The position numbers and the translations under genes are program-made. From Paludibacteraceae bacterium (GTDB lineage Bacteria > Bacteroidota > Bacteroidia > Bacteroidales > Paludibacteraceae): DNA of 12,675 nucleotides. The notes beneath the pieces are model-generated. The model saw only the letters and a program-made list of their open reading frames with translations, had not been told where the DNA came from and made no database searches. Below are positions 6,367-12,675 of this stretch, one piece after another. Position 1 is the stretch's first letter, and each line of letters begins with the position of its first letter. The DNA is taken from contig JAGCIZ010000121.1 of assembly GCA_017648235.1 (NCBI GenBank), forward strand, positions 1 through 12,675. The letters run 5' to 3'.

Positions 6367-7137
6367 TTAATTTTTTTGAGCTTGTTCTTCTGCTAATTCA
6401 GAATCAACTAGGATACGACCGCAATATTCACAAACAATAATTTTTTTACGTAAACGAATGTCTAACTGTCTTTGAGGTGGAATTTTGTTGAAGCAACCAC
6501 CGCAAGCATCACGTTGGACAGGAACAACAGCTAAACCATTGCGAAGATTTTTGCGAATACGTTTGAATGCGAGTAAGAGTCTTTCTTCGATTTTTTCTTC
6601 ACATTCTTTGCCTTTTAGCATCAAGCGTTCTTCTTCTTGTTTTGTTTCGGCAATGATTTCGTTCAACTCGCTCTTCTTTTGTTTTAAATCAATTTTTCTA
6701 TCTTCAACGTATGATTTTGCTTTTTCAATTTCCTCTTTTTTTGCAGCAATTTGAGCAGTGTGTTCTCCAATTTTTTTGTCGCAAAGCTCAATTTCCAAAT
6801 TTTGGAAATTTATTTCCTTAGAAAGAGAATCATATTCACGATTGTTGCGAACGTTATTTTGTTGCTCTTCACATTTTGCGATTTTAGCTAAAGCTTCTTC
6901 TTTCAAATTTTTGCGATTAGCAATTAACTTTTCCAGTTCCAAAACTTCATTGCTATAATTTTCAATACGAGTTTCATAACCAGCAATTTCGTCTTGCAAG
7001 TCTTGAACTTCTAGCGGAAGTTCTCCTCTTAAGATTTTTATTTTATCAATTTCAGTAGCAACTGTTTGTAAATGATAGAGAGCATTTAGCTTTTCTTCAA
7101 TTGTAATTTCCTCAGGTTGTACTTGTTGTGTAGCCAT
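6367..7137 (-). CDS. C4-type zinc-ribbon coiled-coil protein (COG1579 type)
   Basis: The protein has 256 residues. About residues 15-190 form a long alpha-helical coiled coil rich in Glu, Lys and Leu, with the family-typical NNREYDSLSKEI at 98-109. A C-terminal zinc ribbon has C212-x2-C215 (ACGGC) and C236-x2-C239 (CEYCG). This matches the COG1579 family, whose members include Helicobacter HP0958 and Chlamydia CT398. Proposed roles include nucleic-acid or protein binding, but there is no settled function in Bacteroidota. It is the last gene of the six-gene operon. Its ATG is one base after the Nif3 stop (TAA-A-ATG), so translation is probably coupled. Genes for Nif3 and this protein are, from memory, adjacent in many genomes, which suggests a shared role. 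Confidence 0.88.
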   Translation of the reverse strand: MATQQVQPEEITIEEKLNALYHLQTVATEIDKIKILRGELPLEVQDLQDEIAGYETRIENYSNEVLELEKLIANRKNLKEEALAKIAKCEEQQNNVRNNREYDSLSKEINFQNLEIELCDKKIGEHTAQIAAKKEEIEKAKSYVEDRKIDLKQKKSELNEIIAETKQEEERLMLKGKECEEKIEERLLLAFKRIRKNLRNGLAVVPVQRDACGGCFNKIPPQRQLDIRLRKKIIVCEYCGRILVDSELAEEQAQKN

Positions 7138-7138
7138 T

Positions 7139-7939
7139 TTATAGATAATTTATTTGATTTGTTTTTACTTGCGAAAAATGAATTGCAAATTTAGGCAATT
7201 TTTTTTGTAATTGTTCAAAAAATATCTCTTTTGTGAATTGTTCCGATTCAAAATGACCGATATCTGCCAATAAAATTTTTTCTTCGGTAGAAAAATAGGT
7301 ATGATATTTGACATCGGCTGTCAGAAATACATCGGCATTTTGGTCGATAGCATTTTGCAAAAACTCACTTCCACTACCACCACAAAGTGCTACTCGTTTG
7401 ATTTTTTTATTCAGAAGTTGTGAGTGTTTTATACAACCAATAGTAAAAGTTTCTTTTACTCGATTTAAGAATTCAAGCTCGTTTTCTTCTGTTGTAAGTT
7501 CTCCAATAACTCCACTTCCTACGTTTTCTGCAAAGTTTTTATTTGGAACCAATGTTTGTATGTTTTGTAATCCTATTTTCTCTGCAATCTTGTAATTTAC
7601 ACCATTTGGAGCATTGTCCCAACAAGTGTGTGCGGCGTAAATTGCAATGTTGTTTTTTAAGGCCTTAGCAACGCAACGTTCTACATAACTTTGTTCACAA
7701 AAATGTTTTAATCCAGAGAAGATTAATGGATGATGACTTATTATCATTTGGCAATTAAGTGCTAAAGCCTCTTCAATGACATCTTCGGTTATATCGATGC
7801 AAAGTAAAATCGATGAAACTTTTTTAGTTTTATCCCCAATTGTTAGACCACAATTATCGTAATCTTCTTGCCAATAAAGTGGAGCAAAGTCTTCTAAAAC
7901 TTTACAAACATCACCAACAGTATAATTAACCTCTTTCAT
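7139..7939 (-). CDS. Nif3-like dinuclear metal-centre protein
   Basis: This 266-residue protein belongs to the Nif3/YbgI/YqfO family of toroidal hexamers with two metal ions per subunit. Family members have been annotated as GTP cyclohydrolase I type 2, but the cell role is unclear. All expected ligands are visible: H69 and H70 in SHHPLIF, H104 and D108 in AHTCWD, and H229 and E233 in GHFESE. The HTCWD motif differs from the more usual HTNLD. At this length it is the short form without the PII-like insertion (about 100 residues) that I recall in many relatives, including Bacteroides ones. It starts 2 bases after hemW and ends 1 base before the zinc-ribbon gene, inside a tight operon. Confidence 0.92.
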   Translation of the reverse strand: MKEVNYTVGDVCKVLEDFAPLYWQEDYDNCGLTIGDKTKKVSSILLCIDITEDVIEEALALNCQMIISHHPLIFSGLKHFCEQSYVERCVAKALKNNIAIYAAHTCWDNAPNGVNYKIAEKIGLQNIQTLVPNKNFAENVGSGVIGELTTEENELEFLNRVKETFTIGCIKHSQLLNKKIKRVALCGGSGSEFLQNAIDQNADVFLTADVKYHTYFSTEEKILLADIGHFESEQFTKEIFFEQLQKKLPKFAIHFSQVKTNQINYL

Positions 7940-7941
7940 AA

Positions 7942-9054
7942 CTAAATCATCAAATCTTGTATTATGCTATCAGACAAAAGTATTCCTTTTTGTGTTAACT
8001 TCAAATGATTATTTTTCTCTTCGAGTAATTGATTCTCCAAAAAGTATTGAGCCGTTTTTTTACAATGATTATAGATATTGTCTCCAAATTTTTTAGAAAT
8101 AAGATCAAGAGAAATACCTTCTTTTTTTCGTAAATTAGTAATTACTAACTCGTTATAAATATCTTCTTGAGAAAGATGTTCAATTTCGAAATAATTGCAA
8201 AGTGAAATATAATGTTTTGTGTTGCAAACGTTCCATTGGCGAGATGTGCCATTAAAAGAATGTGCTCCGCTTCCTAGTCCCAAATAATGTGTCCCGTTCC
8301 AATACGAAGAATTGTGCTTTGACCTCCTTCCTGGTTTTGCAAAATTAGAAATTTCATAGTGCTCAAATCCATTATAAGTTAGTTTTTTAATTGCAGTTTG
8401 GTACATCAAGATAGAAGTTTCTTCGTCAATTTCATTGAACAGTTTTCGTTGCCTTTGTAGTTCTATTTTTGTCCCATTTTCAAAGGTTAAACCATAAACA
8501 GAAATATGTTGAATGTTTAGTTCTAACGCTTTATCTAAATTATATTCAAATGATTCTGGTGTTTGAAAAGGAAGACCGAAAATTAAATCGATACTTATGT
8601 TTGAGAAACCATTTTGTTGGCAACATTTCACAGCTTCTTCTGCTTGCTTTGCTGAATGACGCCGATTGATAAACTTTAATTCGTTGTTATTAAAACTTTG
8701 AATACCAATGCTTAAACGATTGATAGGAAGGTTTTTGAGTTGTTGAATATAATGTTCTGATAAATCGTCGGGATTACATTCTAGTGTTATTTCTTCGCAA
8801 TTTTTTAGGTCAAAATTTTGATTTAAGGCTTCGAATATGCTTTTCAAATCTTCAAATTCAAGAAGCGAAGGAGTTCCACCTCCAAAATATATTGTTTTTA
8901 TACACTGATTTTTAAGATAGTTTTTTCGTAAAGAAATTTCTTTTTTTAGTGCTTCAATATATTCTTTTTTCAAAGAGAAATTAGTTCCTGAATGAAAGTC
9001 GCAATACGTACATCGTGTTTTGCAAAATGGAATATGAATGTAGATGGCAGACAC
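7942..9054 (-). CDS. hemW: Radical SAM haem chaperone HemW
   Basis: HemW binds haem and passes it to target proteins. It is often misannotated as the oxygen-independent coproporphyrinogen oxidase HemN. The radical SAM motif CKTRCTYCDF gives C11, C15 and C18 and then Phe20, where HemN has a fourth Cys, so HemW is preferred. Also visible are GGGTPS (58-63), LECNPDD (91-97), the haem-binding HNxxYW motif (247-252), and LGLGSGAHSF. Length 370 is normal. The start is GTG (9052-9054): there is no in-frame ATG between an upstream in-frame TGA and the essential IHIPFC motif. The gene begins 14 bases after rsgA, with an A-rich leader and no Shine-Dalgarno motif. Confidence 0.92.
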   Translation of the reverse strand: MSAIYIHIPFCKTRCTYCDFHSGTNFSLKKEYIEALKKEISLRKNYLKNQCIKTIYFGGGTPSLLEFEDLKSIFEALNQNFDLKNCEEITLECNPDDLSEHYIQQLKNLPINRLSIGIQSFNNNELKFINRRHSAKQAEEAVKCCQQNGFSNISIDLIFGLPFQTPESFEYNLDKALELNIQHISVYGLTFENGTKIELQRQRKLFNEIDEETSILMYQTAIKKLTYNGFEHYEISNFAKPGRRSKHNSSYWNGTHYLGLGSGAHSFNGTSRQWNVCNTKHYISLCNYFEIEHLSQEDIYNELVITNLRKKEGISLDLISKKFGDNIYNHCKKTAQYFLENQLLEEKNNHLKLTQKGILLSDSIIQDLMI

Positions 9055-9068
9055 TTTTTTTAGTCAAA

Positions 9069-9989
9069 TTATCGATATTTTTCTTTTTGAGCATCTTCCA
9101 AAATACTCAAATAACTTTGGTATCTGGACGCTGAAATTGTTTGATTTTCAATTGCTTGAAGAACTGCACAATTTGGCTCGTGAGTGTGTGTGCAATTGTC
9201 AAATCGACATTCCTTTGATGCCTCAAAAATCTCTTTGAAATAATGTCCAACTTGCTCTTTTTCAAAATCGACAGTGCCAAAACCTTTAATGCCGGGAGTG
9301 TCAATTATGAATGTATTTTCGTCAATCTGAAACATTTCAGAGAAAGTGGTAGTATGCATTCCTTTGTGGTGATATGCCGAGATGTTTGCAGTACGAGTGA
9401 TGTTTTTTTCTACAACAGCATTTACAATTGTTGATTTCCCTACGCCTGAATTTCCTGAAAGCAAGGAGGTTTTGTTTTTTAGTAGAGTTTTTATTTTGTT
9501 GGAATCATTTTTATCAACAGCCGAAATACAAACGCATTTATATCCAATACTTTCGTATAAAAATTTTATGGCATCAAGATATTCTTTTTCTTCGTTGTTA
9601 AGTAAATCTGTCTTATTGAAAACAAGTATTGCATTTACGTTGTACGCTTCGCATGTTGCCAAAAATCTATCAATAAAGATGGTTGATGTTTCAGGTTCTT
9701 TTAGAGTTACAATCAGTAACGATTGGTCTATGTTTGCTGCAATAATATGAAGTTGTTTTGATAGATTAGTCGGTTTGCGTACAACATAATTTTTTCTTTC
9801 GTATATGTTGTAAATGAGATTGTTGTTGTCAAAATCTACAACATCTCCAACAGCAATCGGGTTAGTACTTTTTATACCTTTAATTCTGAAATTGCCTTTG
9901 ATAAAACACTCCGTAGTTACACCATTTTGTGTGCGCACCCAATAGGATTTTCCTGTGTTTTTGATTACAACTCCTTTGTTTTGAGACAT
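9069..9989 (-). CDS. rsgA: Small-subunit-dependent ribosome GTPase RsgA
   Basis: RsgA (YjeQ/EngC) helps late 30S maturation by GTP hydrolysis on the subunit. The circularly permuted GTPase order is clear: G4 NKTD (125-128), G5 ISA (155-157), G1 GNSGVGKST (179-187), a threonine-rich G2 HTTT (212-215) and G3 DTPG (230-233). A C-terminal zinc site follows: C261-x4-C266-x-H268-x5-C274. The N-terminal OB-like domain occupies about residues 1-70. I start at the ATG at 9989 (306 residues). An in-frame TTG at 10004 would add five residues and overlap the lptE-like stop. The chosen ATG is 8 bases after that gene and hemW follows after 14 bases, so it is inside the operon. Confidence 0.95.
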   Translation of the reverse strand: MSQNKGVVIKNTGKSYWVRTQNGVTTECFIKGNFRIKGIKSTNPIAVGDVVDFDNNNLIYNIYERKNYVVRKPTNLSKQLHIIAANIDQSLLIVTLKEPETSTIFIDRFLATCEAYNVNAILVFNKTDLLNNEEKEYLDAIKFLYESIGYKCVCISAVDKNDSNKIKTLLKNKTSLLSGNSGVGKSTIVNAVVEKNITRTANISAYHHKGMHTTTFSEMFQIDENTFIIDTPGIKGFGTVDFEKEQVGHYFKEIFEASKECRFDNCTHTHEPNCAVLQAIENQTISASRYQSYLSILEDAQKEKYR

Positions 9990-9997
9990 ACGTAAGT

Positions 9998-10519
9998 TTA
10001 CCAATTAGCAACAGTTTTATTGTAGATTTGGTCCACAATTTCATCAATCATCACAGTAATTAACTCATCCTGAACATCGGTAAGCATTTTGCTACTTTCA
10101 AAATTTTGAAATGCAGAGAATGATTGTTCAAAGTCTTCTTCTGGATTTTTATTGTTGGTGAAACGAACTCTCACAGTCAACGTAAGTCTTGTTTCGGCAG
10201 CGTAAGCATCGCTTCTTATTGAAAGAGGTTGTAGAGTGTATCCCGTTATTTCTCCCTCAACTTCTAAATCTCCATTGCGGTCAAGAATTTCCAAACGAGT
10301 TTGTTTGCGATAAATATCTTGCAAAGCTTCGTTTAGTTGTATGGCAACTGGCGGATAAACCAATGTGGCTTTGTTTGGGAAGTCGGCAATTGAAATGGTT
10401 TTGATTTTTGTATAATCAATAGATGTGCCATTGAACTTAAATGAAACGGCGCATGATTTAAGCATGAAAGCAATTACCACAAGGCAACATGCGACAGATA
10501 TTCTTCTAATCCAAACCAT
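9998..10519 (-). CDS. lptE: LptE-family outer-membrane lipoprotein
   Basis: LptE plugs the LptD barrel and helps place lipopolysaccharide in the outer leaflet. The 173-residue protein has a lipoprotein signal with lipobox LKSC (Cys23). A short beta-rich domain follows, with the pattern seen in Bacteroidota LptE-like proteins: YTKIKTISIADFPN, a PPVAIQLNEALQD helix, then VEGEITGYTLQPL and an acidic C-terminal helix with DVQDELITVMIDEIVDQI. LptE is poorly conserved in sequence, so the call rests on signal, size, pattern and context. From memory, this gene often follows a sigma-54 activator in Bacteroidales. Its start overlaps the activator's end by 14 bases, implying coupled translation. Confidence 0.8.
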   Translation of the reverse strand: MVWIRRISVACCLVVIAFMLKSCAVSFKFNGTSIDYTKIKTISIADFPNKATLVYPPVAIQLNEALQDIYRKQTRLEILDRNGDLEVEGEITGYTLQPLSIRSDAYAAETRLTLTVRVRFTNNKNPEEDFEQSFSAFQNFESSKMLTDVQDELITVMIDEIVDQIYNKTVANW

Positions 10520-11756
10520 ATTCTTTTATTTTTCTAAAAAGTGTGCGTTCCGAAATTTGTAAATCTTGAGCAGCAGCTTTACGTTTTCCATTATGTTTTT
10601 CTAATGCTTTTATAATGGTATTTTTTTCTGTTTCGGCAAGAGAAAGAGTTTCTTCTACATATTCTTCGGTATCTTGTATGTTGTTGTCTGATGGTTGAAT
10701 AATTCTTCCGTTGAAGGTTGTGGAATTTTCTTTTTCTATTTTCGGAGAAATGACAGAATCAATCTTCATTAGTGTTCCTGAAGCAGGTGAGATGTCAATG
10801 TTTACATCTTTTTGCTGCATAAGAATATTAACTAATGCTTTTAGGTCATTCATGTCTTTTTTCATGTCGAACAACACCTGATACAAAATTTCTCTTTCGC
10901 TGTTGAATGATTTTTTATTGTTAGTTGTTTGGTTATCAAGCAACAATGCTGGCGAATAAATTGCTTCTTCTTGGGGTAAATAGTGTTGCAATACGCTTGA
11001 AGAGATTTCTCTATTTTGCTCAATAATGGAAATTTGTTCGGTGACATTTTTCAATTGGCGGATATTTCCTTTCCAATAATAATGAGTCAATAGATTTTGT
11101 GCGTCTTCAGTGAGTTTTATCGGAGGCATATTGTATTTTTCCGAGAAATTAGAAGCAAATTTGCGGAAAAGCAATAAAATGTCATTTTTACGTTCTCTCA
11201 AAGGTGGAACATAAATGGGAACAGCGTTCAATCTATAAAACAAATCTTCTCTGAATTGTCCGTTTTGAATAGCCTTTTGCAGATTTACATTTGTTGCAGC
11301 AATAATGCGCACGTCGGTTTTTTGAACCTTTGACGACCCAACTCGTATGTACTCTCCGGCTTCTAACACACGAAGCAATTTTACTTGAGTAGAAAGAGGC
11401 AACTCTCCAACTTCATCTAGAAAAATTGTTCCTCCATTGGCTATTTCAAAATATCCTTTTCTATCGGAAGAGGCACTTGTAAAAGCACCTTTTTCATGTC
11501 CAAAAAGTTCGGAATCTATTGTCCCTTCAGGAATAGCACCGCAGTTGATTGCAAAATAACTATTGTGCTTGCGATAACTATGCTGATGAATAATTTGTGG
11601 AAAGTTTTCTTTCCCAACACCACTTTCCCCGGTTATAAGTACCGACAAATCAGTACTTGCAACTTGCACAGCAATATCAATTGCTTGATCAAGCTGAGGA
11701 GCGGTGCCCACGATTCCATAACGTTGTTTTATACTTTGAATTTCCGATTGTTGCAT
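10506..11756 (-). CDS. Sigma-54-dependent activator without receiver domain
   Basis: This 416-residue enhancer-binding protein should use ATP to open promoters held by sigma-54 RNA polymerase. The AAA+ domain starts almost at the N-terminus: Walker A GESGVGKE (43-50), sigma-54 loop GAFTSA (90-95), Walker B IFLDEV (111-116), sensor I ATN (154-156), arginine-finger region FREDLFYRL (168-176) and sensor II GNIRQL (230-235). A poorly conserved linker spans about 255-370. A Fis-type helix-turn-helix closes the protein (about 373-414; KRKAAAQDLQISERTLFRKI). There is no receiver or GAF domain, so activity may be set by expression or a partner. The loop is normally GAFTGA; Ser94 is unusual. The ATG at 11756 is preferred over a TTG at 11771. 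It is the first gene of the operon. Confidence 0.9.
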   Translation of the reverse strand: MQQSEIQSIKQRYGIVGTAPQLDQAIDIAVQVASTDLSVLITGESGVGKENFPQIIHQHSYRKHNSYFAINCGAIPEGTIDSELFGHEKGAFTSASSDRKGYFEIANGGTIFLDEVGELPLSTQVKLLRVLEAGEYIRVGSSKVQKTDVRIIAATNVNLQKAIQNGQFREDLFYRLNAVPIYVPPLRERKNDILLLFRKFASNFSEKYNMPPIKLTEDAQNLLTHYYWKGNIRQLKNVTEQISIIEQNREISSSVLQHYLPQEEAIYSPALLLDNQTTNNKKSFNSEREILYQVLFDMKKDMNDLKALVNILMQQKDVNIDISPASGTLMKIDSVISPKIEKENSTTFNGRIIQPSDNNIQDTEEYVEETLSLAETEKNTIIKALEKHNGKRKAAAQDLQISERTLFRKIKEYGLD

Positions 11757-11779
11757 AACGTATTTTATCAAAGAGAGAG

Positions 11780-11812
11780 CAAAAGTACTTATTTTTATGC
11801 AAGTTGGAACAA
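11780..11812 (-). promoter_or_regulatory. Promoter of the six-gene operon
   Basis: The minus strand reads TACTTTTG (positions 11787 to 11780), matching TAnnTTTG. A TTG at 11812-11810 lies 22 bases upstream as a possible -33 element. The activator's ATG is 23 bases beyond the -7 box. No other clear promoter is visible between the packed genes down to 6367, so this may drive all six. Confidence 0.6.
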
Positions 11813-11844
11813 TTCTCTATAATGTTTTTGGAAGAAAGCGATGA

Positions 11845-12561
11845 TTAATGTTGGTGTTCTAGAAAACCAAAACTTGACAAGCAAATGTAAATGCCTACGA
11901 GTAGAAATATAATGGCGCAGATACGTTGTAAATAAATGTTAATGGCATTTAGTCTGTTCTGTAAAGATTTGATAGAGAACGAACTATATGATAATAAGCC
12001 AATAATAATAAGAATTGGAAGTATGCTCCCTATCGAAAATATTATTGGAAGTACCAATCCCCATGCGGATTCTACGCTTAGTGGAAGTAGCATGCCGAAA
12101 TAAACTACTCCGCTATAAGGGCAGAAAGCTAAGGCGAAAGCAACTCCTAACCAAAAAGCTCCTTTTCTGCTAAAATAATTTTGGGGAGAAAAATGCTTGT
12201 GGTTGCAATTTTCATTGTGTTTGTGAAATTTTATAACATCAAGCAATAGAATTCCTGCTATAATGAGAATTATTCCTAAAATCTTTTCTCCATAGGATTC
12301 AAATAGGTTTCTGATTTTCAGTTTGTCTGCTATGAAGTAAAGAGTTGTAGCTAAAATTGTGTATGCAGAAATTTTTCCTAAAACATAAAGAGAACTATTT
12401 CGTAAAAGTTTCCTTTTGTTGCCTAAATCCTTCCCTAAAAAGGCAAGCGTAGTGATATTGGTGCAGAGCGGACATGGGCTGATGTTTATAAATAAACCCA
12501 ACAAAAAAGCCACTAAAAATGGGGAAGTATTATTTTGAATTGTTGATAAAAGAAAGTCCAT
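11845..12561 (-). CDS. CcdA/ArsG-like six-helix membrane protein
   Basis: This 238-residue inner-membrane protein has about six hydrophobic segments, near residues 13-30, 55-78, 94-110, 135-158, 166-191 and 208-230. Two similar halves are marked by SPCP (28-31, extended to CPLC with C33) and AFCPYSG (145-151). This pairing of Cys-Pro in helices 1 and 4 is typical of the DsbD/CcdA family, which carries electrons across the membrane. From memory, close Bacteroidota relatives are annotated as ArsG-type (aromatic arsenical) permeases or sulfite-exporter/DsbD-like proteins. The loop after helix 3 carries H113, H115, C119, H121 and H123, and the protein ends HQH; this hints at metal binding but is not proof. 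No thioredoxin or ars gene is in the window. It is followed by 88 bases before the operon start and shows no clear terminator. Confidence 0.75.
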   Translation of the reverse strand: MDFLLSTIQNNTSPFLVAFLLGLFINISPCPLCTNITTLAFLGKDLGNKRKLLRNSSLYVLGKISAYTILATTLYFIADKLKIRNLFESYGEKILGIILIIAGILLLDVIKFHKHNENCNHKHFSPQNYFSRKGAFWLGVAFALAFCPYSGVVYFGMLLPLSVESAWGLVLPIIFSIGSILPILIIIGLLSYSSFSIKSLQNRLNAINIYLQRICAIIFLLVGIYICLSSFGFLEHQH

Positions 12562-12603
12562 TTTGTTCTAAATGACAACTTAGTTAGATTTTTTTTTGAG
12601 CAA

Positions 12604-12611
12604 CAAAGTTA
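12604..12611 (-). promoter_or_regulatory. Probable promoter of the membrane protein gene
   Basis: The minus strand reads TAACTTTG, matching the Bacteroidota TAnnTTTG -7 box, 42 bases before the ATG at 12561. The region further upstream is AT-rich and has no clear TTG at -33. Confidence 0.5.
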
Positions 12612-12675
12612 TGTTTTTTTGTTAAAATTTTTTTTCTGTGGAATAATAATTATTTTTGGAGCAGAAAAATATGAA

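Noticed and set aside
7942..9054. Oxygen-independent coproporphyrinogen oxidase HemN
   Set aside because: The fourth Cys of the HemN CxxxCxxCxC motif is replaced by Phe, while the HemW HNxxYW haem-binding motif is present.
9044..9750. Several plus-strand open frames opposite rsgA
   Set aside because: They are antisense to a clear GTPase gene, and their predicted proteins are rich in Phe and Ser, as expected from reading the complement of AT-rich coding sequence.
12671..12675. ATG at the right edge as the start of a plus-strand gene
   Set aside because: Only five bases remain in the window, so no reading frame can be judged.
1..12675. CRISPR arrays, tRNA or rRNA genes, insertion sequences, prophage
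   Set aside because: No spaced direct repeats, cloverleaf sequences, rRNA segments, transposase motifs or phage proteins were seen on either strand.

Overview
The window looks like chromosomal DNA of a member of the Bacteroidota, most likely Bacteroidales. The evidence is low GC, several promoters with the TAnnTTTG -7 box typical of this phylum, no Shine-Dalgarno sequences before the genes, a six-domain ribosomal protein S1 with a long lysine-rich tail, an LptE-family lipoprotein beside a sigma-54 activator, and a coiled-coil lipoprotein of a Bacteroides-like family. No rRNA, tRNA, CRISPR array, transposase, integrase or phage gene was seen. No stretch over 300 bases lacks a gene.

Left part (1-6234). 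rpsA (minus) ends inside a perfect 100-bp palindrome that starts at base 1 of the window. Its centre is the rpsA terminator, but the arms run on into rpsA coding sequence, so a fold-back assembly artefact or an inverted duplication must be considered. Divergent from rpsA is a two-gene unit (plus): a coiled-coil lipoprotein, then, 5 bases on, an anaerobic sulfatase-maturating-type radical SAM/SPASM enzyme. Two plus-strand genes with their own promoters follow: zinc-free ribosomal protein L31 (rpmE2) and a PLP-dependent beta-eliminating lyase. The lyase matches tyrosine phenol-lyase rather than tryptophanase at three specificity positions but lacks a normally conserved cofactor-contacting arginine.

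Middle (6235-6366). The convergent junction holds two strong hairpin terminators, one of them apparently bidirectional.

Right part (6367-12561, all minus). A tightly packed six-gene operon reads: sigma-54 activator without a receiver domain, lptE-like lipoprotein, rsgA, hemW, a Nif3-family protein and a C4 zinc-ribbon coiled-coil protein. Junctions run from a 14-base overlap to 14-base gaps, and one promoter-like sequence lies upstream of the first gene. It joins envelope assembly, ribosome maturation, haem trafficking and metal-protein functions. The activator has GAFTSA where the sigma-54-contacting loop is normally GAFTGA. Upstream, with its own promoter, is a six-helix CcdA/ArsG-like membrane protein with paired SPCP/AFCP motifs and a His/Cys-rich loop.

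Most of the window is ordinary housekeeping sequence. I found no convincing new multi-gene system. The points most worth checking are the edge palindrome, the divergent lyase, the GAFTSA activator and the lipoprotein/radical SAM pair.
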